Part shown: positions 1 to 9,866 of the stretch, piece after piece
Numbering within the stretch: position 1 is the stretch's first letter
Layout of the letters: each line of letters begins with the position of its first letter
Assembly: GCF_000372725.1 (NCBI RefSeq)
Contig: NW_005198829.1
Span: 29,991-60,110, forward strand
Direction: 5' to 3'
Length of the DNA: 30,120 nucleotides
DNA from: Emiliania huxleyi CCMP1516
Lineage: Eukaryota > Haptophyta > Isochrysidales > Noelaerhabdaceae
The notes under the pieces: generated by a model
What the model was told of the DNA's origin: nothing
What the model saw: the letters and a program-made list of their open reading frames with translations, nothing else
Databases searched by the model: none
Position numbers and translations under genes: made by a program

Positions 1-1362
1 GGATCGAGAGCAGTTGGAGCAGTTGGACCCCTCGCGGAGCCCCCCCTCCAACTGCCCCCCGCTCCCCCCCTCCAACTGCCCCCCGCTCTCCCCCTCCTGC
101 TTCTCCCGCTCCGCCTCCTCCGCCTCGATCAGGCGCAAGTGTCCGCTTCCGCGGCTGCTGCGGACGCTGCCGCTGCTCCGGAAGCTGGAGCGGTATACGG
201 GATCGTTCGACTCGTCCGCGCTGTCCGCGCGCGCGCCGTCGCCGGGGTGCCCAAAGGTCTGCTCCTTCTCTCCCGCCGCAGCCGCGGCGACGGCGGCGCC
301 GAGCGGCGACGCGCCGCTCTCCGCTGCGGCGAGGACCGCTCCCACGCGCCGCTGCTCTGCCGGGCAGACGGCGGCGAGCCACTCGTCGGCGAGCCGGCAG
401 ACGCCGCGGAGGTCGGGCCGACGGTCGGGGTCGATGACGAGCATGCCGTCGAGGAGCTTGACGAGCAGCGGTGCCGCCGGCGAGCTCAGGCAGGGTGAGA
501 GCTCCTCCTCCGTCGCCGGCCCGACCATGCCGGGGAAGGTGGCGGCCAGCTCGTCCGAGAGCGGCGTCGAGAGGAGGAGCCACGTCGCGCTAAAGCCGAG
601 GTGCGCCGCGCGGCCCTGTGCATTGTAGACGCGGCGGTAGCGACCCGACTGCTCGTGCACGTTTGCGAGCGCCCACGGGTGGAAGCCGGCCGCGGCCGCG
701 AAGAGCGAGATGCCGAGCGACCAGACGTCGGACTTGAAGGTGTTGTACGCGCGGGCGTGGGGCACGGCGCGCTTGCAGATCTCGGGCGCGATGTAGGGCA
801 GCGTGCCCGCGGCCCGCGTGCTCTCGCGCTGCATCAGGCTCAGCCCAAAGTCGATGAGCGTCGCCGAGTGCGCGCGGTCGACGAGGATGTTTGCGGGCTT
901 CACGTCGAGGTGCGCCACGCCGCAGCTGTGCATGTAGACCAGTCCGACAAGGGCGGTGGCAAAGGCGCGGCCGAGAGCGGCCTCCGTCTGGTCGCGGCCG
1001 CACCACCCGAACTCTCTCTCGCCGGCGCGATCCATCACCATGTAGTGCCACCGCCGGCCGCCAATCTCAGCCGTCGCGGCGGTGTGCAGCCTCGGGACGG
1101 AGGGGAGCTGTGACCCGTGGGCGCTCTCGTTCAGGAGCCGGAGCGCCACCTCTTCAGTAGTGCCGATATGGTGCGGAGCTACGTCGGGCTGCAACTTGAG
1201 CACCATGCTCTGGCCGCCCGACGCACATTTGCCAAAATAGATTCGCGCAAATCCTCCGCCGGCAGAGGGGAGAGTCGACGGAATGCACACGCCGAGGGAG
1301 GCCGGCCGAGCGGCTGCGGCAGCGGCGTACTCCTCCTCGCTGATCTGGCTGGGGGGAGACAT
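1..1362 (-). CDS. Protein kinase, 3' end beyond window
   Basis: A single frame is open from an ATG at 1362 to the left edge (454 codons, no stop), so the C-terminus is missing. The kinase fold is complete: glycine-rich loop at residues about 34-39 (AGGGFAR), ATP-binding Lys56 in VLKL, hinge near 107-112, catalytic loop HLDVKPAN at 151-158, DFG at 171-173, APE at 192-194, then SDVWSLG and the C-lobe to about residue 320. The catalytic loop has HLD in place of HRD, so the Arg is replaced by Leu; Asp, Lys and Asn are kept, so activity is likely. This resembles non-RD kinases. The tail after residue about 345 is rich in Ser, Arg and Glu and holds short tandem repeats (GGQLEGGS twice, coded by a roughly 24-bp DNA duplication, and a 9-bp repeat near the edge). 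No intron, transmembrane segment or targeting peptide is seen. I cannot place it in a named subfamily; Ser/Thr specificity is inferred. Confidence 0.88.
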   Translation of the reverse strand, partial: MSPPSQISEEEYAAAAAARPASLGVCIPSTLPSAGGGFARIYFGKCASGGQSMVLKLQPDVAPHHIGTTEEVALRLLNESAHGSQLPSVPRLHTAATAEIGGRRWHYMVMDRAGEREFGWCGRDQTEAALGRAFATALVGLVYMHSCGVAHLDVKPANILVDRAHSATLIDFGLSLMQRESTRAAGTLPYIAPEICKRAVPHARAYNTFKSDVWSLGISLFAAAAGFHPWALANVHEQSGRYRRVYNAQGRAAHLGFSATWLLLSTPLSDELAATFPGMVGPATEEELSPCLSSPAAPLLVKLLDGMLVIDPDRRPDLRGVCRLADEWLAAVCPAEQRRVGAVLAAAESGASPLGAAVAAAAAGEKEQTFGHPGDGARADSADESNDPVYRSSFRSSGSVRSSRGSGHLRLIEAEEAEREKQEGESGGQLEGGSGGQLEGGLREGSNCSNCSRS

Positions 1363-1490
1363 GTGGAAGTCACGCCCTCGCCTCGCCCGGGCCGACAAGG
1401 CGAGGAGCCCTGAGGGCGAAGCTGTGGCGAGCGGAGGGCGACACGCCGTTCCCCGGGACAACGCACCGGTTTCTGCAAGAAAGCCACTCC

Positions 1491-1544
1491 GCTCCCCGGC
1501 CCTGGGTGTGCGGTTACTGACTGCACTCCAAGTGCTCCAAGTGC
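1491..1544 (+). repeat. Dispersed repeat family, copy 1
   Basis: This is one of three copies of a roughly 54-bp sequence. It ends in two tandem CTCCAAGTG nonamers followed by C. The 5' part reads GCTCC-CGG-CCTGGG and is shared with the copy at 21730-21783 (opposite strand). The copy at 7975-8014 keeps only the 3' part. In one frame every copy reads TALQVLQV, but the surrounding frames differ, so I read this as mobile or repetitive DNA and not as a protein domain. Confidence 0.75.
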
Positions 1545-1954
1545 CATCGCGCCTCCGCACAGTGGGTTGCGGGCATTAAGAAAACAGGATCGCGGCACGC
1601 CGCCGTTTCTAAGCCTTTCCACAGTCCTCCCCACACCACGCCGTTGGCGAATTATGGGGAGGTGTACACCGAATCGGACAAACGATCCCCTGGAACACCC
1701 GTACTCTCCCGCGCCATCTCCGTCGCCCTCTTCGGCTGCGGCCTTACCACCAAGATCGGGAGGCGGCCAGGGCTCATAGACTCGGTCGAGAGACCCCAGA
1801 TTGGCATCCATGCCTCTCTGGACAGGGTGGCCCGCCACAACGACCCCTGGAATTGCGACTCGCCGCTTTCCTCCCGCTGTGATTCTGTGTGAGCTCTGTG
1901 TCTTGATTTGCCAACAATATACCTAAAACAAACACACTCCTTACTTCAGCTGCT

Positions 1955-2176
1955 ATGTCGGCTGTCGGGCTTCTTCGGCTCGCGGCCGCCGTGCTGCTGG
2001 TCCTGAGCGATCCTGCGCTCGCACTCGCGCAGAGCACGCGTGCTCTGCGCCCCGTGGACGCCGCAGCAGCGGTGTCCCACGTCGGCGCTGTCCGACACCC
2101 ACTCCTCGGCTCGACGTTCCCAAGAGCTGCCAGCTCGACCCGCCTCAACCAACATCTGCAGCGCGATCAAGAATGA
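1955..2176 (+). CDS. Possible small secreted-type protein
   Basis: A 73-codon ORF begins with a Leu/Ala/Val-rich stretch (MSAVGLLRLAAAVLLVL) that looks like a signal peptide ending near Ala-Leu-Ala. The rest is Arg/Ala/Ser-rich and without recognisable domain. It lies convergent to the WD40 gene, about 120 bases beyond that gene's stop. AT-richer sequence precedes the ATG. The frame may be chance in this GC-rich DNA; nothing else supports it. Confidence 0.2.
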   Translation: MSAVGLLRLAAAVLLVLSDPALALAQSTRALRPVDAAAAVSHVGAVRHPLLGSTFPRAASSTRLNQHLQRDQE

Positions 2177-2300
2177 AGAAACGTGCGTGGCCGCGTTGCG
2201 TTAGTCAGCTTATGGTACTCTCTCGTTTCTCCCCACACAATCACAAATACGCGAAGACGGTGTGTTGTGTACTAGCGAGCTGGCACACTCTCCCCCACTT

Positions 2301-3443
2301 TCACTCCCTCACCCGCGGGACGAGCAAGTGCAGCCTCCCGCTCGAGTCGCCCGCGAGGAGAGCCCCATGCAGCCCGCGTCCGGTGGCGAGGGCCGTCACG
2401 CGCGGTGCGCCGGACGCCTCCGCCTCAGCGCCGGCCTCGCGGGGCGGCAACGCCACGCGGCCAACATCGGAGAGGCTCTCTCCCTCGAGGCTGACGACCT
2501 CGCCCTCGACGCCCGCGTGCACGTGGCCGCCGGCCAGCGCCAGGCTGTGCACCCGGGGGAGGAGCGCCGACTGGGAGAGCAGGCGTGCGCCGCCGGGAGA
2601 GCAGGCGTGCGCCCACCTCTTCACCGCGCCGTCGAGGCCGGCGGTGAGGAGGCCACCACCGCCGGGCGTGAAGCGCACGCAGCTCACTCGCCCAGCGTGC
2701 GCCGCCCAGCGCACCGGCACGCCCGTCGGGACGCCGTTGCTTCCCACCCGCCAGCAGCGCACCCGCCCGTCGACACTGCCAGCGGCCAGCGCGCCTCCCG
2801 TCGACGCTGCCAGGCAGAGGATGTCCTTCGACCGCACCTGCTCCTCGTCCTCGTACAGCGCAATCTCGTCTTGCGCCGTCACGCCGGACGCCGCCGGCGC
2901 GTCCGGCGGCGGCAGCGGCGGCGCCCACGAGAGGATGCGATTGCAGCCGATCGAGTAGGCTGCACGCGGCGCAGCCGCCGCCTCAGCCGGATCGATGGCA
3001 AGCGCTCGCACCCATCCCGTGTGTTGCGCGCTCTGCCAGAGCGGAGTGACTGCCGTGCCGCCGCCCGGCTCCTCTCGCAGGCGCCAGGCAAAGACGACGC
3101 GCGAGAAGGAGCCCGCGAGGAGCAGACAGTCGCCGCCCGGCAGCGGGGACGCCTCGAGCGAAAAGACGCTGCCGCCGCCCGGCCGGATCTCGCCCGATGG
3201 CTCAATCCCAGCGGCCGTGGCGCGCCAGAGACGGATGTCAGCGCTGTGGCCGGCCGAGGCGAACAGGGACGAGGAACCGAGCTGCGCCGCAGCGAGAGCG
3301 AGGACCGAGCGGCCGTCGTGAGCGGCGCTGCTGGTGGTGTGTGCGAGTCGAAGCAGCATTCTTCTGCGCTCTCGATCCGTGGACACTCGAGAGCCTGAGC
3401 AACTCTCCTGAGGTTGAGCAACCCTCCTCACGAGCGTGGACAC
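2301..3443 (-). CDS. WD40-repeat protein
   Basis: An intronless 380-residue protein with about seven degenerate WD40 blades: blade ends are seen at SADIRLWR, RVVFAWRL, RILSWAP, GRVRCWRV, GAVKRWA, GEVVSLE and GRLHLLV. Most blades also keep the hydrophobic stretch before the terminal W (for example RALAID, SCVRFTPGG). Seven blades would form one closed beta-propeller filling the whole protein, so it is probably a scaffold or adaptor with no catalytic domain. The first start (3443) adds 28 polar residues before a second Met at 3359, where the conserved part begins; either could be used. No targeting signal is clear. Propeller proteins of this sort occur in many complexes and I do not recognise a specific orthologue. 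The repeat with GSVDGRVRCWRVG and the one with AGLDGAVKRWA are the most canonical. Confidence 0.8.
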   Translation of the reverse strand: MSTLVRRVAQPQESCSGSRVSTDRERRRMLLRLAHTTSSAAHDGRSVLALAAAQLGSSSLFASAGHSADIRLWRATAAGIEPSGEIRPGGGSVFSLEASPLPGGDCLLLAGSFSRVVFAWRLREEPGGGTAVTPLWQSAQHTGWVRALAIDPAEAAAAPRAAYSIGCNRILSWAPPLPPPDAPAASGVTAQDEIALYEDEEQVRSKDILCLAASTGGALAAGSVDGRVRCWRVGSNGVPTGVPVRWAAHAGRVSCVRFTPGGGGLLTAGLDGAVKRWAHACSPGGARLLSQSALLPRVHSLALAGGHVHAGVEGEVVSLEGESLSDVGRVALPPREAGAEAEASGAPRVTALATGRGLHGALLAGDSSGRLHLLVPRVRE

Positions 3444-4576
3444 ACCGGTCCTGTGCTTTGTGTACGTCTCTCTCGCGCTTGTGTGTGTTCGCGTTGTCGA
3501 GGGAGGGGTTGTCGCTCAGGAGATCGAAGGAGAGGGTTGTCGCTCTACCCCCTGTATCGGGGTTATGGGGGGTTTACGAGGTGTGAACGTGAACAGAGTA
3601 GCCACATCGCTGTCGATCGTTACGGCACGCATGGGGGGCCTCCCGGACGTATGATCCTAGCCCAATAAGCTCCACGGAGCAGATTTGGATTTTTGACAGA
3701 ATTAAATGCACTGCCCCCGCACGGTACTAATAGTCGTAGTTTTGGGGGCGGCGCCCCTCACGGCACCACACTGACGCCGGACAGCCTGAGGTTAGCCTAG
3801 CAGTGAGTGGGAATCGCCTGCCGGTCGGCTTGGCACGAGCCAAGCACTTGGGCGGCCGTCAACCGAGTCCGAGCGGCGCCTGAGGTGGGTGCCACGGCCA
3901 AAAACCGGCGCCGGTGAGGGGTTGTCGCCTTTCCGCGTAGGGGGCAAACTCGCCATCCGCCGAGAGTCTGAGACGAGCACTACACCGCAAGCATCGCAGT
4001 ACTGCGACACCACGCTATGATTACTTCTGCGGGTACCGCGCCAAGGCCGCGGGCGCGGGGCGAGCTGCGACGAGATGTAGCCACAATGAAAACGGCTCCG
4101 CTCACCGCTGAGAGAGAGAGAGAGCTTCTTCTTCTCTCCGCTGAGACTCACGGCGACGGCGTTGCACGGGGTGTCTAGTGTCGGCCGCGCTGCCCGCACA
4201 CCTTTCCGGTGAGGAAAGAAAGTGGTGTGGCGGCATGAACGCTGATGGCGCAGCCGACAGAGAGTCGCCTATTGGACCGATCACTGGATCACACAAACAT
4301 CGGACCCCCGCGGGGGAACGGGGACGATCGTCCGGCTCCGGGTCAATACGGGTCCATCCCCCCCCCCCCCCCCCCAATTAGGCTCGCGACAAGTGGAATG
4401 TGCGGGAACAAACCCGCCGTGGCAGACCACAAATCCTACTTTTGTCCTACGTTCGCATAACAGGCTGCTCTACATAGCAAGGCGCCAAACATGTCCTGTG
4501 CACCGCGTGTGGAGAGCGAGGGCAACAGCCCAAACGCGCACTCCGGAAGAGCGGACAGATCGGGCAGACGCGCTCG
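3444..4576. other. Intergenic stretch with poly-C run
   Basis: This stretch runs from the start of the WD40 gene to the 3' end of the DUF3556-type gene. It has a homopolymer of 18 C at 4358-4375 and a short AG-rich run near 4111-4122. No ORF here shows a domain. A T-rich segment near 3683-3700 followed by purines looked like an Sm-site but no snRNA could be built around it. Otherwise I see nothing in it. Confidence 0.5.
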
Positions 4577-7124
4577 TTACGATCTAGGCCGGGCGGGCGA
4601 CCGCGAGGAGGCGCGCGTGCGGGGCGGCGAGCGCCTTGGCAGCTGCGACCCCGTGGAGGGCTTGGCCGCCTTCCCGCTGCCGAGGAGGTCGAGGTCCAGC
4701 AGGTCGGACGGCTTGGCGTAGCGCGGGTCGTCGATGGTCGCCGCGTCGTACGAGCCCTGCCGGAGCACGCCCTCCGCTGCGTCGACAATCTTCCAGGAGG
4801 CTGTGGCCGGCCTCCCGCCCGGAGGCAGGAGGAAGGAGGGGAAGGCGCCCGCCCAGCAGAGGCGGCACTCCCCGGGCGCAAAGCCGCACGCGCGGCCGAG
4901 CTCCTCGGTGAGGCGGAGGGAGGAGAGGCCGTCGAACCTACGTCCCGCGGCGGCAACCCCAAGGTGCGTCGCTCCACCAAGGCGAGCAGGCGTGATGGAG
5001 CCGGGAACTCACGGTCTCGACGAGTCGCGGGCGGCGGCCGGAGGGGCGCGCGGGTCGCGCACCGGAGGTGAGCGACGACGGCGTCGAAGAAGAGCGCCGA
5101 GTGGAAGAGGGCGAAGTCGCCCGAGGCGTGCAGGAGGCCGTCACTGGGCGCGGCCTCACCCATCGCCTCGACTACTAGCGCGGGAAGCAGCCTACACAAA
5201 CGTGCACTCTCAGAGGGAGGGGTTGGGAGTGGCAACCGCAGAGCGGGCGCTGCCGCGACGGGGAGTTCCACGTCCATGTGTACGCCGCGAAGAGGTAGAA
5301 CCCGTACCAGTCGCCCGCCCAATCGGCGCCAGGCACCAGCGCGGGCCGCGTCCCCGCGTGCAACGTGAGGCGGCGCAGCTTGTGCACGGCCGACTTGCGG
5401 ACGACAAGCACGCCCTGCGACCTGCCCACACACGCTGCGGACGTGGACAAGCGGGCTTGTGTGCGTTCGAAGGAAGTGGGTCAGAGCGACCAGTTGCCGG
5501 CCGCGTGGCGGTGCGCGACGACGTAAGGTACGTGGTCGGGCCTGGGCGGCGAGGGAGGGGGGATGCCGGCTTACGCAAGCGGGCGAGGACCTCCTACGTG
5601 CGTGCGTGCCGTACGTACCGCGTGCGTGCGTACGTGCGTGGCGTGCGTCCGTGCCGTGCCGTGCGTGCGCCTGAAGTGGCCGTAGGCGGCGTAGAGGGTG
5701 TGCCCGACCAGCCACGCGGCGAGGAGCGGGTGCATGTCTGGCAGTGCCTACCGCCGAGATGCGCTCGCGATACAGCCGAAGTGGCGAGGGAGACATAGCC
5801 CATGCCCGGCGGCGCCTCGAGGTCGATGCCCGTGGAGAGCTGGCCGTACAGCACGTAGTAGCCCACCGCATCTGGAGGAGAGAAGGGATCCGCTAGATGA
5901 GTGATGCTCGATGATGCGGTGGGCTTGGAGGTGCGGCGGGCGACCGGTAAAGTTCCAGCAAAAGACGTCGATGATGAGCGTCGCGATGATGAAGACGTGC
6001 ATGCACTGGAAGGTGAAGATGGAGAGCGCCACGGCGAGAGAGTTGCGCGTGTAGAGCAGGAACGGCACCGAGAACTCGACCATCGCGGCGCCATTCGCCA
6101 GCCACCACGCAAAGGCAGTCTTTCCGAAGTCGGGCGGCTCGGCGTCGTGCGCCTTGAAAGTGAGGCGCCGGAACCACCTTGCCCAGGGCACACCCACCAT
6201 GAACTTGGCCGAAGCGAGATTCATGGTGAACATGTGTGGGAAGGTCGGGCCCAACTTGCAGAAGCCCGAGCCGATGTAGAGCAGGGTGAGGAACAGCTGC
6301 ATGCCGACGACCTGGCCGCGCTCGACGGGGAAGCACATGCACACAAAGAGGTGCAGGTTCTGCGTGCCGTAGGTGTGCATGTGCTGCCCGTAGTCGAAGA
6401 GGAGCTCGTACACGCCGCACGCCGCGAGCGGCCAGACGAGCTCGGGCGAGACTTCCGGGGCGAGAAGGCAGCGCCATGTAAAGACGTGAGTCAGTACGCC
6501 CTCCACCAGGCAGTCGAGCCGGGAGCGGCGCATCGAGAGGAAGGACCAGTGGCCGGCGGGACCAGCGTACTTGATCGTGCCCGGTGTGAGGCGGTACCAC
6601 CAGTCCTGGAAGGGCGGGTTCAGCTTATTGTGCAGCGGGCCGTGCTCCACACCAAGCCCCAACGCCTGGCGAGGGGAGACCAAACTAGTCACGGACATGG
6701 GCGTGGGTCGTGCGAGGCTGCGAGCCCAGACCTCCCAGGCGTTGAACCAGATGAATAGCTTCTGGACGAGCGTGAGCCACGGGAAAGAAGTGTCTGGCTC
6801 GAGGACAGCGGGGGTTGTTGCGACAAAGGTGGCCGAGAAGAGCACACCATAGAGCGGGACCATGCCCCAGTGCCACGCGAAAAACGAGTTTGGCACACCG
6901 AGCCCGCCCGAGGGATCAACCACGCGCCGCACGCTCGCATCGAGCACCCCGAGGAAGCTCGATTCCTCTGGCTGCGGGATGGGAGGCAGGCCTCCCGCTG
7001 GGAAGCGCGTGAGCCAGCTGATATCGAGCGACGCGAGCACGCGGTCCCACGGCGACGAGGCGACTGCATACACGGCGGCGGCCGTCGCCAGTGTGAGGGC
7101 GCTGTAGAGGGCGAGGAGCATCAC
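4577..7124 (-). CDS. Polytopic membrane protein, DUF3556 type (7 exons)
   Basis: Exons: 7124-5945, 5871-5774, 5747-5671, 5541-5491, 5421-5237, 5171-5063, 4937-4577, giving 686 residues with every junction in frame. The first exon codes for many hydrophobic segments plus the block CKLGPTFPH and, further on, a Val-Glu-Phe motif and DVFCWNF. The same order (SKL..FP, VEF, EWN) is what I recall of bacterial DUF3556 membrane proteins. Spliced downstream exons restore further family-like blocks: HAAGNWSQ across exons 4-5, HLRFDGL across exons 6-7, and WKIVDAAEG near the C-terminus. Function is unknown in the family; membrane location is inferred from composition. Intron donors are GT except intron 3, which is GC-AG (5542-5670); that junction joins GHF to RPDHVPYVV. 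Intron 2 as drawn is only 26 nt (5748-5773) and is the weakest point; a donor at GTCTCC upstream would make it 46 nt. Intron 5 boundaries are the next least certain. Confidence 0.72.
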
Positions 7125-7348
7125 CGCGTGAAGCCGCGGCAGCTAGCGCTGCGAGAAGGGCCCACTCAATGTCGTTAGGCCCAGAAATCGGGTGGCGCTA
7201 GATCGGACGATAACTCTCTCGAGACTGGGGGTGGTCGACTGGCTGTGGCCAGGGGTACAGCGAGAAGAAGAATTTAAAGACGCGAACGGCCCTGGATGTG
7301 AGGTAGCGCGCGCGCGACCGCGCACGCGCGCGCGCATGCGAGCACGCA

Positions 7349-7384
7349 CGCGAGCGAGCGAGCGAGCGAGCGAGCGAGCGAGCG

Positions 7385-7464
<80 letters not shown>
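7349..7464. repeat. Compound microsatellite (CGAG)n-(CA)n
   Basis: About nine CGAG units are followed directly by roughly 39 CA dinucleotides. The left flank is alternating purine-pyrimidine (GCGCGC), so the whole block could take up Z-DNA. It lies just upstream of the DUF3556-type gene start. Confidence 0.95.
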
Positions 7465-7467
<3 letters not shown>

Positions 7468-7876
7468 TGTACACATGCACAGACACACAGCCCCTTCCCC
7501 TTCCTCAAGGGCGAGGACACGCGCAGGGGTCGCACTTCTAGCGAGGCCCACAGAGTGGGAGACTCCTATCACCGCCACTGCCACCCACGTGTCAGTCTGC
7601 CTGTGGTAGAAGAGACTGCCGGTGAGACGTCGGAGGAAGGTCGCTAGTCGAGAGAGATCGCCAGTGGATAGGGAGTCCACCGTGCTGCGAGCCTGTCGCT
7701 GTCCCTTGTCAGGAGCAGGAGAACTAGGAGAGCGCAACCAGTAGGAGGCCCGCGCTTGCCCCCGTGCCGCCGGGTGCAACCTGTCCTATACGAGAGATGG
7801 GATTCCTGTCGTGAGGGTGAACCCCCTGCCCAGCCCCCCTCCGTGTCGCGATGCGCTCCCCGCTCCCGTTCCCCTG

Positions 7877-8199
7877 TGTCCCTGATCGTCCTACAAGATC
7901 CTGCTTGTGCAGGTGGGGACCCTGTCCTTCTCCCACCCCTCGTTTGGCGTGTCCGTTGTATTTATTTATTTATTTATGTGAGGTTGCCGACTGCACTCCA
8001 AGTGCTCCAAGTGCGAACTCTCTTTCACAGCCGACAGGCTCGACACAGGTGCGAACTGGCGCGTGCTAGAAGAATTTTACCACGAAAAACTCCGTCGCAC
8101 GACACTGGGCACGCTCTGAAGAAAACAGCACACGAGGCATGGGAGGAGGACAGGGTCCCCACCTGCACGAGCAGGATTTTGGAAGGACGATCAGGGACA
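7877..8199. repeat. Inverted-repeat (MITE- or hairpin-like) element
   Basis: The arm 7877-7941 reappears as reverse complement at 8134-8199, about 65 bp each and close to nine in ten bases identical; both contain TGTCCCTGATCGTCCT at the outer end and GTGCAGGTGGGGACCCTGTCC inside in broken form. The roughly 190-bp loop contains the second copy of the dispersed CTCCAAGTG repeat and a CACGACACTGGGCACG motif. Size and structure suggest a non-autonomous mobile element; no target-site duplication was obvious. Confidence 0.75.
7975..8014 (+). repeat. Dispersed repeat family, copy 2 (short)
   Basis: This copy keeps TGTGAGGTTGCCGACTGC and the two tandem CTCCAAGTG nonamers, in the same orientation as the copy at 1491-1544. 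It sits in the loop of the inverted-repeat element at 7877-8199. Confidence 0.75.
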
Positions 8200-8395
8200 A
8201 CTGCGCGCTCCCTCACAAAAAAGAAACTCCACAAGTAGAGAAAGAGCGGTGACTGGTCCCGCTCCCCCTCCCCGCCGCCGTGGTCGGTAGACGCCACGCA
8301 TCGCAACGACGGCTCCGTCGCCCACTCTCCACCAGCCTGTGCGCGGGCGAGGGGTCGAAGGGACTGCCGCCGATCGAGCGGCCGGTGGTCGAGAA

Positions 8396-8445
8396 CGGCG
8401 GCGGCGGTGGCGGCGGTGGCGGCGGCGGCGGCGGCGGCGGCGGCA
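8396..8445. repeat. GGC trinucleotide run
   Basis: About 16 GGC/GGT triplets lie in tandem, downstream of the hydrolase gene. On the minus strand the run is a poly-alanine frame without other support. Confidence 0.9.
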
Positions 8446-8591
8446 GAAAAAAATGATGGCGGCGTTCGAGCTTTGCGCGCAGGGCTGCCAGTGCGGCGAG
8501 GTGCCGTGCCCGATGGCGAAGATGAAGCTCTGCCCGTGTGCGGCGACATCACATTATTGCATTCGGATCGGCGGCGAAACCGGCATCTCCT

Positions 8592-9866
8592 TCACGCCCG
8601 TGCGACGCCGGCAACCTCATCTGCATCCCCGACATGTTGAACGACAGCGGCAATCGTCTCGTCAGCGAGCGTCATGTTGCCGCCGCACGAGAGCAAGTCG
8701 TGACCGCAGCCGACAACCTACATCGAGTAGACGTGAGAGTGCTGACGAATTGACGTGTGCATGCTGATGAGCGGACGTGTGGGTGGTAATGAGCTGACGT
8801 ATGACTGTGAAAGCCAGTGAGCGGACGTACGAATACTGATCGCATCGTACACAGCATTTCGCTCCTGCTTGTATGTGTACGATGCGTCCACCACGTAATC
8901 CGCCGACTCGAGCGCGTATGGCCGCGTGCACAGCAGCGCGGTGTCGGCGGTCCCGCAGACGAAGAGCGTTGGCACCGAGATGTTGCCGACGGTGTCGGTC
9001 GCAGCGAAGCCCTGCGAAGGCCACGGCACCGACGTGCCGAAGAGGCCGCGCAGCGCAGCGACCGACTCCGCGGCCGGGTCGACGGCGAGGATCTGCTCGG
9101 CGCTGAGAACCGGCGGCATGGCGACGATTCCGTCGAGAAGGAACACGGTGGTGTACCAGAACAATGCGAGCTGGAAGGTGGTGGCATCGCCGAAGGCGAA
9201 GCCGAGGTCACTCCCCGCGGTAGCGCCGAGGGCCAAGTACCAGAAGTCGTTGTGGAGCGACGCAGAGTCGTCAAGACAGAACATCGTGAGGTACTGCGAC
9301 GCGACCACCTGCTCCTCATCGGCGTTCGCGCCGAAGAGCGCTTCCGAGAAGGGCATCGGGTGTGGCGAGGAGAGCGAGGTGAGGCTGTGCAGGTGGTTGC
9401 CGTACACTGTAGGCTGCGCCATGAACCAGCTGAGAAAGCCGCCGTGATCGTGGCCGATGAGGTGAAACTTGCCACCGTCGTGCGTGAAGCCGGCCGCCTC
9501 CGCCATGGCATACGCGTCGTCGGCGAGGTGGTAGTACGAGTAGGCGTCGACTGTCGCCGGGCTCGCGCCCTCGGAGTACCCGCGCTGGTTGCACGCGAGC
9601 GAGCGCCAGCCCTTGCTTGCCATCTGCGCCATCAGACCCGAGTAGATGCTCGCAAACTCAGGGAAGCCGTGCAGCAGCAGCACGTTGGTCACGCTCGCGG
9701 CGGGGCCAGCAAAGCGGCAGTTGAATGTGAGGCCGTTGGCGAGGGCCAGGCGGCCGCACTCCTCCCCTTGCGCACATCCGGGCAGCACGGCCTGCGTCCA
9801 CGACGGTAAGGACGGCGTGTAGGCCGATCCGAACGCGAGGTGGAGGGCGGGGAGCAGCGAAAGCAT
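8592..9866 (-). CDS. Alpha/beta hydrolase, epoxide-hydrolase-like (2 exons)
   Basis: Exons 9866-8853 and 8717-8592 (GT-AG intron of 135 nt) give 379 residues. The oxyanion-hole motif HGFPE is at 66-70, followed by CNQRGYS, and the nucleophile elbow is GHDHGG at 138-143 with Asp140. Asp in this place, instead of Ser, is the mark of epoxide hydrolases and haloalkane dehalogenases, which form an alkyl-enzyme ester. The catalytic His344 (VGCGHDLL) lies in the second exon, so the unspliced frame would lose it and end in unrelated residues; this supports the intron. An acidic residue in CGTAD is the probable third catalytic member. The first 16 or so residues (MLSLLPALHLAFGSA) look like a signal peptide, so secretion or organelle import is inferred. 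Substrate unknown. The intron contains several diverged copies of a short GAGCGGACGT-like unit. Confidence 0.85.

Larger units (their letters stand above)
1363..2300. other. Intergenic stretch, kinase to WD40 gene
   Basis: This 938-base stretch lies between the start of the kinase gene and the 3' end of the WD40 gene. I see one copy of a dispersed repeat (1491-1544) and one doubtful short ORF (1955-2176), both listed separately. Long open frames here on both strands are low-complexity Arg/Ser/Pro frames of the type produced by high-GC DNA, and none shows a domain. Confidence 0.5.
7125..8591. other. Intergenic, microsatellites and hairpin repeat
   Basis: This is a head-to-tail gap of about 1.5 kb between two minus-strand genes. 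It holds a compound microsatellite (7349-7464), an inverted-repeat element (7877-8199) with a dispersed repeat inside it, a short TTTA run near 7959-7975 and a GGC run (8396-8445). Open frames across the CA run read as alternating Val-Cys or Thr-His and are artefacts. I see no gene. Confidence 0.6.

Noticed and set aside
3670..3750. Segment with ATTTTTGACAG, like the Sm site of U4 snRNA
   Set aside because: No matching 5' domain or stem-loops of U4 or any other snRNA could be found around it.
4447..5871. Minus-strand frame of 474 codons over the DUF3556-type gene
   Set aside because: It crosses several introns; only a part coincides with true exon frame, and the spliced model explains it.
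7143..7779. Long open frames reading as alternating Val-Cys or Thr-His
   Set aside because: They are translations of the CA microsatellite and have no other coding sign.
8025..8552. Minus-strand frame with poly-alanine
   Set aside because: The alanines come from the GGC run and the rest mirrors the inverted-repeat element.
8339..8767. Plus-strand frame with a Cys-rich stretch (GCQCGEVPCP)
   Set aside because: It overlaps the second exon of the hydrolase in antisense and turns Arg-rich; the hydrolase exon has the catalytic His and explains the sequence.
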